A stretch of 64,000 bases of DNA from Polaribacter pectinis (GCF_014352875.1 NZ_CP060695.1:2759501-2823500); one strand, 5' to 3'; counted from the stretch's first letter, positions 8,879 through 17,805 are shown. Numbers and translations: made by a program. The notes: generated by a model from the letters alone, not told the origin.

Positions 8879-9589
8879 TTATTTTTTTATTATCCATAGA
8901 AAACGAAAAGCCCATTTCCATTGAATTCTTGGTTTTACTTTTAATTTTGTTGATATTCTCTCTAAATCTTCACGTTTAAATCCTCTTAAAACTGATGTTA
9001 AACCATCTTCAATTATCATTTTATTAGAAATAAAAATAGATAATAACATAAATAAATAATACGCTAATTTATGTCTGTGTAAATCGTTTACAACAATGCC
9101 TATTTTGGTTTGTTTAATTGTGTTTTCTAAAAACGAAACCAATTGAGGTTCTTTAAAATGATGTAAGAATAAAGTCGCTAAAACAACATCAAACTTTCTT
9201 TTTTTAAAATCATCAGAAAAAATATCTTGTGTTTCAAAACTTAATTCTGGGTAATCTACAGACAATTCATTTGCATAATCTATCGCTGTTGGGTTTGCAT
9301 CAACACCAATTAATTTGAATTTGTAATTGTGTTTTCTTCCAAATTTTGCAACATCTCGCAAAATATCTCCATGACCACAACCAATATCTACAATAGTTAT
9401 TTCTTGTTCTTTTGAATGGTTTTTTAAAATAGTTTTTAAGCCATTAACTGTGACTTTATTTCCACCCAACCATCTATTTATATTTTCTAATTTATCTAAA
9501 GTATCACGCAACAAATCGCCTCCAATAGAAAAATCGTCCATCAATTCTTCTTTGTCTGTTCTTTGTTTTGTACTGATGAAAAAATCCAT
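8879..9589 (-). CDS. SAM-dependent class I methyltransferase of the type III PKS locus
   Basis: This 236-residue protein has SAM-binding motif I (VDIGCGHGDILRD, about 72-84) followed by the acidic strand-2 end GVDANPTAIDYA and the motif IV-like VVLATLFLHHF. It resembles the methyltransferases that accompany type III PKS genes in Flavobacteria. It probably methylates the polyketide ring or a phenolic oxygen, which is an inference from position. The C-terminal region (SIFISNKMIIEDGL to the end) is hydrophobic and basic, which suggests a membrane-associated substrate. It is directly abutted by the PKS gene. Confidence 0.85.
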   Translation of the reverse strand: MDFFISTKQRTDKEELMDDFSIGGDLLRDTLDKLENINRWLGGNKVTVNGLKTILKNHSKEQEITIVDIGCGHGDILRDVAKFGRKHNYKFKLIGVDANPTAIDYANELSVDYPELSFETQDIFSDDFKKRKFDVVLATLFLHHFKEPQLVSFLENTIKQTKIGIVVNDLHRHKLAYYLFMLLSIFISNKMIIEDGLTSVLRGFKREDLERISTKLKVKPRIQWKWAFRFLWIIKK

Positions 9590-9598
9590 TAATTCTTT

Positions 9599-10762
9599 TT
9601 AAATTTTGATTGATTTTCCATGCGTTTGTTTGATGATAATTGGTAATAAAAATGGTAATTTCTTTAAAACTGCTAATAAAAACGATGCAATTCTATCTTT
9701 TCTGAACAACATTGCAATAAAATGTCCTGCTTTTAAACGCCATTTAAATTGTTTGTTCCATTGTGTAATATATAGCTTTTCAAGTTCCTTTCTTGATTCG
9801 ATTTTACCATTCGAGTAATTTAGAATCAGTTTAGATGCAATTTGCGCAGATTGAATTGCCATACTCATTCCATTTCCACAAAGTGGATGAATCATTCCTG
9901 CAGAATCGCCACACATTAAAATATGGTTTTCGACTGGTTTTTTCGTTTCAAAAGAAATCTGACTAATAGAAAGTGGTTGTTCCCAAATTGGTTTTGAATT
10001 TTGAAACATCGCTTTTAAAAACCTGTTTTTGAAAACCACATTTTCTTGAAAATCATCAATATTTTTATACTTTTTAAATGCTGAAAAACTCGTGATATAA
10101 CACAAATTAATTGCATTATTTTCTACTTTAGAAACGCCACAATAACCGCCTTTAAAATTATGAAGCGCGACTAAATCTTCTGGAAAATCTCCTTTCACAT
10201 GAATTTTAACTGCCAAATAAGGCGATTTTTTTTGGATAAATTCGCGTTCCATTTTTACATCTAATAAAGAACGTTTGCCAAAGGCACCAATACAAATCTC
10301 TGATTTAAAAGAATTATTTTCTTTGGTTTCAACTATAAAAATATCGTCTTTAAAATCAACATTTAAAACCGAATCTTGTAAAATAACTACGCCATTTTCT
10401 TTGGCTTTTTCTGATAAAATAAAATCTAATTGGTAACGTGAAATTCCAAATCCGCCCAAAGGTAATTTTGCAGAAATCACTTTATTTTTTGTGGTTGATA
10501 ATTGAAAGTTCTCAATTTTTACTGCGCCAAAATCAAACGGATTTATCTCTAAAAATTCTAAATATGGCAAAACTTCATTCGAAATATATTCTCCACATAC
10601 TTTGTGTTTTGGGTATTCATTTTTCTCTATTAATATAACCTTTTTTCCAAATTTTGATAAATGAATTGCGTTGCAAAGTCCTGCCAAACCTCCACCAATT
10701 ATAATTATTTCAGCAACGCTGTTGCTTTTTTTATTATCAATTGTATGTTTATCTTGTGTCAT
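9599..10762 (-). CDS. FAD-dependent oxidoreductase, geranylgeranyl reductase-like
   Basis: A 387-residue flavoprotein with an N-terminal Rossmann motif IIIIGGGLAGLCNAIHL (about 19-35), the EKNEYPKHKVCGEYIS segment and a second FAD motif MCGDSAGMIHPLCGNGMSMAI near residue 285. These match the GGR/PHBH-type reductase-oxygenase superfamily. The likely job is oxidation or reduction of the polyketide or an isoprenoid-like chain. The true start is the ATG at 10762, overlapping the stop of the upstream oxidase by one base (TGATG); the in-frame TTG one codon earlier is less likely. Confidence 0.85.
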   Translation of the reverse strand: MTQDKHTIDNKKSNSVAEIIIIGGGLAGLCNAIHLSKFGKKVILIEKNEYPKHKVCGEYISNEVLPYLEFLEINPFDFGAVKIENFQLSTTKNKVISAKLPLGGFGISRYQLDFILSEKAKENGVVILQDSVLNVDFKDDIFIVETKENNSFKSEICIGAFGKRSLLDVKMEREFIQKKSPYLAVKIHVKGDFPEDLVALHNFKGGYCGVSKVENNAINLCYITSFSAFKKYKNIDDFQENVVFKNRFLKAMFQNSKPIWEQPLSISQISFETKKPVENHILMCGDSAGMIHPLCGNGMSMAIQSAQIASKLILNYSNGKIESRKELEKLYITQWNKQFKWRLKAGHFIAMLFRKDRIASFLLAVLKKLPFLLPIIIKQTHGKSIKI

Positions 10763-11871
10763 CAATCTATCAATTCTGCTAATTCCTTACCAACTAAACT
10801 ACCAATGGCAATTCCCATTCCGCCTAAACGAACTCCGCAAAAAACGTTATTTGAAATTTGTTTTACTATTGCTTTTTTCTGATTTCCAACGCCCATAATT
10901 CCACTCCATTTATGTTCAATTTCAAAACTTGTATTTGGTAAAATTGTGGTTTTTAGAATTTCCTCTAATTTATTTTGAATGATTTTTGTCTGACCAAATT
11001 CAGAAGTTTCTTCGGTTTTAAAATCGAGATTTCTACCTCCGCCAAATAAAATACGATTGTTTATATTTCTGAAATAATAATAGCCTTTATCTAAATGAAA
11101 AGTTCCTTTTATATGAAGATTTTTAATCGGTTTTGTAATTAAAACTTGTGCTCTTGCAGGTTTTACTTTTTCGTCTAAAAGCTGATTCGCAAATCCGTTT
11201 GTTGCAATGAATATTTTTTTAGTGTAAAAATCTAATCTGTTGGTTTTTACATTAATTTTATTTCCATTTTCAACAAAACTTTCTACCGAAATATTATTGA
11301 GAATTTTAACACCTAATTTCTGCACTTTTTGCAATAACTGAAAAGCCATTTTTCCAGTATCAATTTGTCCTTCAAAATTATTTGTAATGTATATATTATG
11401 TACTTTTTGAAATCCGAAAGTGTTTTCTGATTCCGAAAAAACATCCGCATTAAAAATAGGTTTTAAAAGCTGATTAATTTCTTCTTTTCTCGAAATACAT
11501 TCCTCAAAAAAAGCTTCATTATCACACAATTCAAAACCCTTATTTTGCTGAAAATCGATGTTTCTTTCGCCTAAATTTTTTCGTAATAATTGTAGTCCTT
11601 TCCAGCGTTTATCAACTAAATTGTAAACCTCTTGTTCTGTGTGAGAATTTAAATCGTCTATTAATTCAGAAAGGCTTCCAAAACAAGCAAAACCAGCGTT
11701 TTTTGTACTTGCTCCTTGTGGTAACATTCCTTTTTCGAGAATCAAAATTTTGGCTTTTGGGTGGCTTTTCTTTAATTCTAAAGCGCAATTTAAACCCACA
11801 ATTCCGCTACCAACAATCATAAAATCGATGTTTGTAAACCATTCTTTTAATTCCCAATAACTAAAGTTCAT
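10762..11871 (-). CDS. FAD-dependent oxidoreductase of the D-amino-acid oxidase (DAO) family
   Basis: A 369-residue DAO-fold flavoprotein. The N-terminal dinucleotide motif FMIVGSGIVGLNCALEL (about 17-33) is followed by EKGMLPQGASTKNAGFACFGS, the typical substrate-side loop. The C-terminal SGIMGVGNQKKAI and GGMGIAIGSLVGKELA complete the FAD site. Relatives act on amino acids, sarcosine or glycerol phosphate, so the substrate cannot be named. It abuts the GNAT gene upstream (TAAATG) and overlaps the reductase downstream by one base, so it is transcribed with the PKS genes. Whether it belongs to the same pathway is unproven. Confidence 0.82.
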   Translation of the reverse strand: MNFSYWELKEWFTNIDFMIVGSGIVGLNCALELKKSHPKAKILILEKGMLPQGASTKNAGFACFGSLSELIDDLNSHTEQEVYNLVDKRWKGLQLLRKNLGERNIDFQQNKGFELCDNEAFFEECISRKEEINQLLKPIFNADVFSESENTFGFQKVHNIYITNNFEGQIDTGKMAFQLLQKVQKLGVKILNNISVESFVENGNKINVKTNRLDFYTKKIFIATNGFANQLLDEKVKPARAQVLITKPIKNLHIKGTFHLDKGYYYFRNINNRILFGGGRNLDFKTEETSEFGQTKIIQNKLEEILKTTILPNTSFEIEHKWSGIMGVGNQKKAIVKQISNNVFCGVRLGGMGIAIGSLVGKELAELID

Positions 11872-12318
11872 TTATAGTTGTTTTTCAAAACAAATACTGT
11901 TTTCCATTCCTATATATTGTCCGTAATTTTCAATGACTTTATAATTGCATTTTTTATAAAATCTTACAGCTTCTTTTTGTCTTTTTCCTGTTTCTAAAAC
12001 ACATTTTTTGTTTCCTAATTCTTTTGCCCAAATTTCTAATTCTGAAAGTATTTTTTGCGCAATTCCTTTTCCTCTATTTTCTGGAGAAACATACATTCTT
12101 TTTACTTCCATAGAAGAATAGTCGAATTTTTTAATAGCTCCACAACCAACTGCAATTTCATCAACATAAATTACAACAACATTTCTTAATACATCTATAT
12201 TATTAAACTGATTATAAAAACTGTGTTCTTCACCATCTGTAATTTTTAAATAGGCGTCTAATTCTTTTACCAAATTGATAAAATCTTTGTTTTCGGAATT
12301 GGTTCTAATAATTTTCAT
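11872..12318 (-). CDS. GNAT-family N-acetyltransferase
   Basis: A 148-residue single GNAT domain. The acetyl-CoA binding loop is seen in VKRMYVSPENRGKGIAQKIL (about 93-112), matching R/Q-x-x-G-x-G/A, followed by the strand CVLETG and helix KEAVRFYKKCNYK. The substrate is unknown. It is the apparent first gene of the operon that continues into the oxidase and PKS genes, with 49 bases separating it from dinB. It could be an unrelated passenger. Confidence 0.85.
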   Translation of the reverse strand: MKIIRTNSENKDFINLVKELDAYLKITDGEEHSFYNQFNNIDVLRNVVVIYVDEIAVGCGAIKKFDYSSMEVKRMYVSPENRGKGIAQKILSELEIWAKELGNKKCVLETGKRQKEAVRFYKKCNYKVIENYGQYIGMENSICFEKQL

Positions 12319-12367
12319 GTTTATTATATGTTTTTAACTTCAAAAAAGTAAAGAATAAAAAAAATTC

Positions 12368-13465
12368 TTAAAAACGATGTGTGTTGAAATCAAACTTTAA
12401 TTGAACCCAAACTGGTTCTTTAATTTCGGTGTTTAAATTCCCAAAAGAAAGCCCTAATAAACGTACAGAATTCACCAATTTATCTTGAAACAACAATTCT
12501 TTTACCACAGGGAAAAACTCTTTTTTCGTCTGCATAAAATTCGGTTTTGTTTTACTTCTTGTTTGTTGTGTAAAATCGGAATATTTAATTTTTAAGGTAA
12601 TGGTTTTTCCTTTTGTATCATTTTTTAGCATTCTTCTTTCCAATTCATCAGCAATTTTTTCTAATTTTTCAATCATAAAAATTTCTGAAGAAATGTTTTC
12701 ATTAAACGTTCTTTCTGCAGCTAAAGATTTTCGAATTCTATTTGGTTTTACAGTGCTATTATGAATTCCACGAACAATATTGTAATAATGTGTACCCGAT
12801 TTTCCGAATAAAGTAATTAATTCTTCTAAGGATTTTTTCTTTAAGTCATTTCCAACAAAAATGCCTAAATTATACATTTTTGCGGCTGTAACTTTACCAA
12901 CTCCATAAAATTTGTTTACTGGTAATTCTTCCAAAAATTTAATAACTTCTTCTGGATGAACTGTTTTTTGTCCATTAGGTTTGTTAATGTCTGAAGCTAC
13001 TTTTGCAATAAATTTATTGATGGAAATTCCTGCAGAAGCTCGTAAACCTGTAACTTCGAAAATGCGCGCTCTAATTTCTCTTGCTATATCATTTGCAGAC
13101 GGATTTCCCTTCTTATTTTCGGTAACATCTAAATAGGCTTCGTCTAAAGAAAGTGGCTCAACCAAATCTGTGTATTCATAGAAAATTTCTCTAATTTTTG
13201 CTGAAAGTTCTTTATAGCGTGCAAAATCTGACTTTACAAAAATTAAATGCGGACACTTTTTCTTCGCCATAAAACCACTCATCGCAGATTTTACACCGAA
13301 TTTTCTGGCTTCGTAACTTGCAGCAGAAACAACTCCTCTTATTTCGTTTCCACCAACAGCAATGGCTTTTCCTCGCAATTCAGGATTATCCAATTGCGCT
13401 ACAGATGCATAAAATGCATCCATATCTACATGAATAATTTTTCTGAAAGGAGGTTGTAATTCCAC
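12368..13465 (-). CDS. dinB: DNA polymerase IV (Y-family translesion polymerase)
   Basis: An error-prone polymerase that bypasses damaged template. The 365 residues carry HVDMDAFYAS (Asp14 metal ligand) and LSLDEAYLDVT (Asp108, Glu109), plus the thumb helix-hairpin-helix LPVNKFYGVGKVTAAKMYNLG and a little-finger domain. The beta-clamp binding tail is probably the C-terminal LKFDF. Translation appears to start at a GTG whose first base is also the last base of the upstream ACT-protein stop (TAGTG), so the two are coupled; no ATG lies before the catalytic Asp except the one inside the motif. Confidence 0.94.
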   Translation of the reverse strand: MELQPPFRKIIHVDMDAFYASVAQLDNPELRGKAIAVGGNEIRGVVSAASYEARKFGVKSAMSGFMAKKKCPHLIFVKSDFARYKELSAKIREIFYEYTDLVEPLSLDEAYLDVTENKKGNPSANDIAREIRARIFEVTGLRASAGISINKFIAKVASDINKPNGQKTVHPEEVIKFLEELPVNKFYGVGKVTAAKMYNLGIFVGNDLKKKSLEELITLFGKSGTHYYNIVRGIHNSTVKPNRIRKSLAAERTFNENISSEIFMIEKLEKIADELERRMLKNDTKGKTITLKIKYSDFTQQTRSKTKPNFMQTKKEFFPVVKELLFQDKLVNSVRLLGLSFGNLNTEIKEPVWVQLKFDFNTHRF

Positions 13466-13863
13466 TACTTATTTTTAGATAAATTGGTTAAGACTTCCAT
13501 AGATTTTTTAGCATCTTTTGTGTCTACAAAAATATGATCATGATAAAAACCAGCAACCACATTACAACTAATATTATACTTGGTTAGTTCAGTAGAAAAA
13601 GCGGCAGTTAAACCAACAGCTTCTAATGAAGAATGTATTTCTAAAGTGATCCAGGAACTTGTAAATTGGTAAGATAGTTTTAAAGCGTCTGCTTTATTTT
13701 TCTCTAAAACAATAGTAATTCCTTCTGCTTCTTTAAATTCGTATAAAGTATCTGTTCTTAAAATTCCGTCGAAATTAGGAACAGTAGCGAATACATATTC
13801 ACCCGAATTTAAAATAGGTTTTAGTTCTCTTATAAGTTTTTGTAAATCTTTTTCTCCGCTCAT
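13465..13863 (-). CDS. ACT-domain protein (ACT_3/ACT_7 type)
   Basis: A 132-residue cytoplasmic protein made of two ACT-like halves. The N-terminal half includes GEYVFATVPN; the C-terminal half includes SSWITLEIHSSLEAVGLTAAFSTELTKYNISCNVVAGFYHDHIFV, close to the ACT_7 regulatory module. Proteins of this size are widespread in bacteria and are presumed small-ligand binders with no known partner. It is co-transcribed with dinB through a one-base stop/start overlap. Confidence 0.8.
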   Translation of the reverse strand: MSGEKDLQKLIRELKPILNSGEYVFATVPNFDGILRTDTLYEFKEAEGITIVLEKNKADALKLSYQFTSSWITLEIHSSLEAVGLTAAFSTELTKYNISCNVVAGFYHDHIFVDTKDAKKSMEVLTNLSKNK

Positions 13864-13911
13864 TTTTACAGTTTACTAATTACTCAAAAATACGGAAAAG
13901 AAAACTATTTA

Positions 13912-14751
13912 CTACTTTAAAAACTCTATACAAATTTTAGTAACTTCCTCTAGTTCTTTAGACATTTTCTCCTTTTTCCAAGGATGGGAAACATTAAAAA
14001 CATGATCTGCATTTTTAATTATTTCTAATCTACTTTTCGGATTCCAAGCATGTATTTTTCGCCCTTCTTCTACAAAAATTGAAGTATCATTGTCTCCATG
14101 AATTATTAAGTGTGGAACTGTAATTTTCTTGGCAGATCTTTCGATATTTAACCTTTCTTCATTTTCTTTAAAATTGATGTAAAATTGATAAAAATGAGGC
14201 ATTTGTTGCTTCGTTCTTCCATTTTCGACATATTTTACGCCTGTTTTCTTCCAATTTTCTAAATCGCCAATTGTTGATGATCTTGAACCAAAATCGCAAA
14301 CTGCAGCTAAAGAAATTAGTTTTTTTACACGTGAATCTTCGGCAGTTTTTATGGTAACAATTCCTCCACCTCTACTATGTCCAATTATTGAAATATCATT
14401 AATATTTACTTCTTTTTTAAAATCGGTATTTGTAGAAATCCAATCTAAAACAGATTCTAAATCGTCTAATTCTTTTATGTAATTATTATTTCCAAAAGCT
14501 TCTAAATCTGGAAAATCTATTGGTTGTTCTGGAGTTCCTCCATTATGTGAAAAGTTGAATTTTATAAAGAAAAAACCTGCTTCAGCAAATGCTTCTGCCA
14601 TTAAATTCCAAGCACCCCAATCTTTAAAACCTTTGTAACCATGGCAAAAAACAACCACTTTTTTTGGTTGCTGTGTTTCTTTGTAAAAAACATCAGTTAC
14701 AATTGGTTTTTGATGTTTTCCATCGACTATAAAGTTTTTTAAAATTTTCAT
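13912..14751 (-). CDS. Alpha/beta hydrolase (dienelactone hydrolase/BAAT-like esterase)
   Basis: A 279-residue hydrolase. It has the oxyanion segment VVVFCHGYKGFKDWG (about 33-47), nucleophile elbow IGHSRGGG, a late acid in IHGDNDTSIF and His in NADHVFNVSHPW. The substrate is unknown. I start it at the ATG at 14751. The open frame extends 48 codons further upstream, but that part (MACLASIFMEY to LLKYKK) is the tail of a separate membrane-protein family. No signal peptide is present with this start. Confidence 0.82.
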   Translation of the reverse strand: MKILKNFIVDGKHQKPIVTDVFYKETQQPKKVVVFCHGYKGFKDWGAWNLMAEAFAEAGFFFIKFNFSHNGGTPEQPIDFPDLEAFGNNNYIKELDDLESVLDWISTNTDFKKEVNINDISIIGHSRGGGIVTIKTAEDSRVKKLISLAAVCDFGSRSSTIGDLENWKKTGVKYVENGRTKQQMPHFYQFYINFKENEERLNIERSAKKITVPHLIIHGDNDTSIFVEEGRKIHAWNPKSRLEIIKNADHVFNVSHPWKKEKMSKELEEVTKICIEFLK

Positions 14752-15024
14752 ATAATCACAGTTTTGTAAATGGAAATTTACAAGTTTATATTTTTTCTTA
14801 TACTTTAAAAGCGAAATAAATGACGCAAAAGCCCAAACTCCTTCTAATATTATAAATGGAATGTATTCCATAAATATTGAAGCAAGACAAGCCATAGCTG
14901 CACCAATAAGATTTAGTAAAATAAAAGTTAAATCAGTATTTTTTATTTTTCCAATTAGATTAAGTATGTAAGCCTATAGTATTTGAAAAACCCCAATAAA
15001 ACCAAGCCAATCTATAGTATTCAT
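14752..15024 (-). pseudogene. CBU_0592-like small membrane protein gene interrupted by an in-frame TAG
   Basis: Reading from the ATG at 15024 gives MNTIDWLGFIGVFQIL, then TAG at 14974-14976, then in the same frame AYILNLIGKIKNTDLT, LLNLIGAAMACLASI and FIILEGVWAFASFISLLKY. Together these are a complete three-segment membrane protein of about 80 residues of the kind annotated CBU_0592 family in Flavobacteria. One substitution (for example TTG to TAG) would create the stop. The frame then runs without a stop into the hydrolase. It could be a real nonsense mutation, a sequencing error, or a shortened protein restarting at the ATG at 14895. Confidence 0.7.
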
Positions 15025-15033
15025 AATTACTTT

Positions 15034-15672
15034 TTAACTTGTAGCTAAAAATGTGTAAATCAATTTCAACAATGTAAAAACAGCAACCAAAGCTGTTAAA
15101 ATTGCTAAAATTATATTGATGTCTTTCGTTAATTTTCCTGTTTTCTTCTGAATCGTTTTTGCAAATTTTCCATATAAATATAAGATATAAAATGTGCCAA
15201 TTAGAGAGCCAATTGTAAAAAATAATATGGAAATAAAATCAAAACTAAAAAGATTAAAAGAGTCTAATAAAACTGCTGTTCCACAGAAAAAAGGTATAGC
15301 AAACATGTTTAAAACCGATAAAGTAATTCCTGCTAAAAACGGATTTTCTTTCTTCGACTGTAAGCCTTCAACCTTAATTTTACTTTTTTTAGATTCTCTG
15401 TAAAAATAGAAAGATAAAAAGATAAAAATTACAACTCCTATTTTGTCTAAAGTTTCTAAAATTTTAGGATTTTCTGTTATATATTTTGTTAAAACAAATG
15501 CAATATATATTTGGGGAATTATTACCAAAGAAACACCTAAAGCGTATTTATTGGCAGCTTCTGTGCCTTTTTCTAAACTGACTTTAAGAGCAGTCATATT
15601 TAGCATACTAGGTGTTATAGAACCCACAAAAGAGAATAGAAATCCGTAGAAAAAAAGTAAGAATAAATCCAA
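15034..15672 (-). CDS. LysE-like membrane transporter, copy 1
   Basis: A 212-residue integral membrane protein with about six helices, beginning FLFSFVGSITPSMLNMTALKVSLEKGTEAA. The G-S-x-T-P-S motif in the first helix and a polar loop after it are typical of the LysE/RhtB exporter superfamily, which exports amino acids or other metabolites. The start is a TTG at 15672. No ATG precedes residue 23, and the upstream paralogue aligns from its own Met with exactly the same distance to GSITPS, which supports the TTG. It is 7 bases downstream of that paralogue. Confidence 0.75.
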   Translation of the reverse strand: MDLFLLFFYGFLFSFVGSITPSMLNMTALKVSLEKGTEAANKYALGVSLVIIPQIYIAFVLTKYITENPKILETLDKIGVVIFIFLSFYFYRESKKSKIKVEGLQSKKENPFLAGITLSVLNMFAIPFFCGTAVLLDSFNLFSFDFISILFFTIGSLIGTFYILYLYGKFAKTIQKKTGKLTKDINIILAILTALVAVFTLLKLIYTFLATS

Positions 15673-15679
15673 AAATTAA

Positions 15680-16303
15680 TTATTGCGAAAGTAAATAAAT
15701 TAAGTTTCCTAAACCTACAAAACCAGTTAAGCAACCTAAAATAAAGTCCATTTTTGTAGCAATATACGTTAATTTATGTTCAATTTTTTCAGCAACTATT
15801 GCATATAAAGAATATAGTGTAAAAGAACCAATTGTAGAACCAATTGAAAAATAGAATCCGTTTAAATAAGAATATTCAAAATAACTTAAACCTATTAAAA
15901 GTGAAATTGTAGTAAAGTAAAAAGGAATTGCAATTGTGTTTAAAGAAGACATAATTATACCATGCAAATATGCTTTCGATTTTGGTATTTCTTCTTTAAC
16001 TTTCTTTTCTTTTGATGAAAAATGCAATCTAAAAAAATTGATAGATAACAAGAATAAAAGCCCTGTACCTATTTTCTGAAGTAAGGTTATATATTCTGAA
16101 TTTTCCATTAAAATACTGGATAAATACGCACCAATATTCGCTTGAAAAAATAAAACAGTTGCATAACCACCAATTAAATAAAAAGCAGCTTTTTTTCCAT
16201 TTCTTAAACTAAATTTTACAACTGTTAAATTTAGAAAACTGGGCGTAATACTACCAGCCATTGCAATACCAAAACCTAAAATTACGCAGATTATAAAATT
16301 CAT
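15680..16303 (-). CDS. LysE-like membrane transporter, copy 2
   Basis: A 207-residue paralogue of the next gene, with six predicted helices and the shared start MNFIICVILGFGIAMAGSITPSFLNLTVVKFSLRNGKKAA. The two genes look like a tandem duplication that has diverged substantially. I place the start at the ATG at 16303. A longer frame from 16345 begins inside the gdhA terminator hairpin and is not credible. Substrate unknown. Confidence 0.75.
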   Translation of the reverse strand: MNFIICVILGFGIAMAGSITPSFLNLTVVKFSLRNGKKAAFYLIGGYATVLFFQANIGAYLSSILMENSEYITLLQKIGTGLLFLLSINFFRLHFSSKEKKVKEEIPKSKAYLHGIIMSSLNTIAIPFYFTTISLLIGLSYFEYSYLNGFYFSIGSTIGSFTLYSLYAIVAEKIEHKLTYIATKMDFILGCLTGFVGLGNLIYLLSQ

Positions 16304-16330
16304 ATTTTTATTTAATATGGGCAAATAAAC

Positions 16331-16360
16331 AAAAAAACGCGTCAATAAATTGACGCGTTT
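16331..16360 (-). terminator. Rho-independent terminator of gdhA
   Basis: Arms AAACGCGTCAA (16335-16345) and TTGACGCGTTT (16350-16360) form a perfect 11-base stem with a TAAA loop. In the minus-strand direction it is followed by seven T residues. It begins 28 bases after the gdhA stop codon. Confidence 0.85.
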
Positions 16361-16387
16361 CCTATTTCTAATAACTTATAAGGTTTT

Positions 16388-17731
16388 TTATACTACACCT
16401 TGTGCTAGCATTGCATCTGCAACTTTTACAAAACCAGCAATATTTGCACCTTTTATATAATCTATAGAACCATCTTCTTGCTCACCATATTTTACACAAG
16501 AATCATGAATATCTTCCATAATATCTTTTAATCTTGAATCTACTTCTTCTCTAGACCAAGAAATTCTTAACGAGTTCTGGCTCATTTCTAAACCAGAAGT
16601 TGCAACTCCACCAGCATTAGATGCTTTTCCTGGAGCAAATAAGATTTTTCCTTTTTGAAATTCGTGAATTGCTTCTGGTGTAGAAGGCATATTTGCACCT
16701 TCAGAAACACACATACAACCATTTTTAATTAGTTGTTTTGCTTCGTCTCCATTCAACTCATTTTGAGTCGCACATGGTAAAGCAACATCACATTTAACAG
16801 ACCAAGGTCTTTCTCCTTTTACAAATTTTGCGTTCGGATATTTTTCTGTGTATTCGCTAATTCTTCCACGTTTTTCATTTTTTATGTACATAACGTGTTC
16901 TAACTTCTCTGTGTTTATTCCTTCTTCATCTAAAATATATCCTCCAGAATCCGATAATGTTAAAACAGTTGCACCTAACTCAATCGCTTTTTCAGCAGCA
17001 TATTGTGCAACATTTCCAGAACCAGAAATCACTACTTTTTTACCTTCAAAAGAATCGTCTTTTCTTTGCAACATATTTTGTGCAAAATATACGTTTCCAT
17101 ATCCTGTTGCTTCTGGTCTAATTAAAGAACCACCCCAAGATTGTCCTTTACCGGTTAAAACTCCAGTAAATTCATTTTTAAGTTTTTTATACATTCCAAA
17201 CATAAAACCAATTTCACGTCCTCCAACTCCAATATCTCCTGCAGGAACGTCTGTATTTGGACCAATATGTCTAAATAATTCGCTCATAAAAGCATGGCAA
17301 AAACGCATAATTTCATTGTCCGATTTTCCTTTAGGATCAAAGTCAGAACCACCTTTTCCACCACCCATTGGCAATGTTGTTAGCGAGTTTTTAAAAACTT
17401 GTTCAAAAGCTAAAAACTTTAAAATACTAGCATTTACTGTTGGGTGAAAACGCAAACCACCTTTATATGGGCCAATTGCCGAGTTCATTTGTATTCTATA
17501 ACCTCTATTTACTTGAATTTCTCCATCATCATCTACCCAAGAAACACGAAAAGAAATTAATCTTTCTGGCTCCACCATTCTCAATAAAATATTTTTTCCG
17601 TGATAAATATCATGATTTACGATATAAGGAATTACAGTTTCTGCAACTTCTTGAACGGCTTGTAAAAATTCTGGCTCATGGTTATTTCTACTTTTAACCA
17701 TTTCCATAAACTCTTTGATTTTTAATTCCAT
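16388..17731 (-). CDS. gdhA: NADP-type glutamate dehydrogenase
   Basis: It converts 2-oxoglutarate and ammonium to glutamate. The 447 residues match the length of the hexameric bacterial GdhA. Substrate-binding PMGGGKGGSDFDPKG includes the catalytic Lys126; FRHIGPNTDVPAGDIGVGGREIG contains the active-site Asp. The Rossmann motif is VVISGSGNVAQYAAEKA, followed by the LPCATQNELN segment. It is monocistronic, with its own promoter and a strong terminator. Confidence 0.96.
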   Translation of the reverse strand: MELKIKEFMEMVKSRNNHEPEFLQAVQEVAETVIPYIVNHDIYHGKNILLRMVEPERLISFRVSWVDDDGEIQVNRGYRIQMNSAIGPYKGGLRFHPTVNASILKFLAFEQVFKNSLTTLPMGGGKGGSDFDPKGKSDNEIMRFCHAFMSELFRHIGPNTDVPAGDIGVGGREIGFMFGMYKKLKNEFTGVLTGKGQSWGGSLIRPEATGYGNVYFAQNMLQRKDDSFEGKKVVISGSGNVAQYAAEKAIELGATVLTLSDSGGYILDEEGINTEKLEHVMYIKNEKRGRISEYTEKYPNAKFVKGERPWSVKCDVALPCATQNELNGDEAKQLIKNGCMCVSEGANMPSTPEAIHEFQKGKILFAPGKASNAGGVATSGLEMSQNSLRISWSREEVDSRLKDIMEDIHDSCVKYGEQEDGSIDYIKGANIAGFVKVADAMLAQGVV

Positions 17732-17777
17732 AATTTTAGGTGTGATTTTTTACGAATTTTATAAAAATTTAAAGTAA

Positions 17778-17805
17778 CAAAGATAAGTAATTTCTGAATT
17801 GACAA
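17778..17805 (-). promoter_or_regulatory. Promoter of gdhA
   Basis: On the minus strand TTG (17803-17805) is followed by 17 bases and TATCTTTG (17778-17785), matching the Bacteroidota consensus. The leader to the ATG at 17731 is about 40 bases. Confidence 0.55.

Noticed and set aside
16303..16345. Longer N-terminus for the second LysE-like protein
   Set aside because: The extension begins in the gdhA terminator stem and does not match the paralogue.
16848..17447. 199-codon plus-strand frame inside gdhA
   Set aside because: Proline- and serine-rich shadow of the strongly conserved gdhA coding strand, with no recognisable protein.
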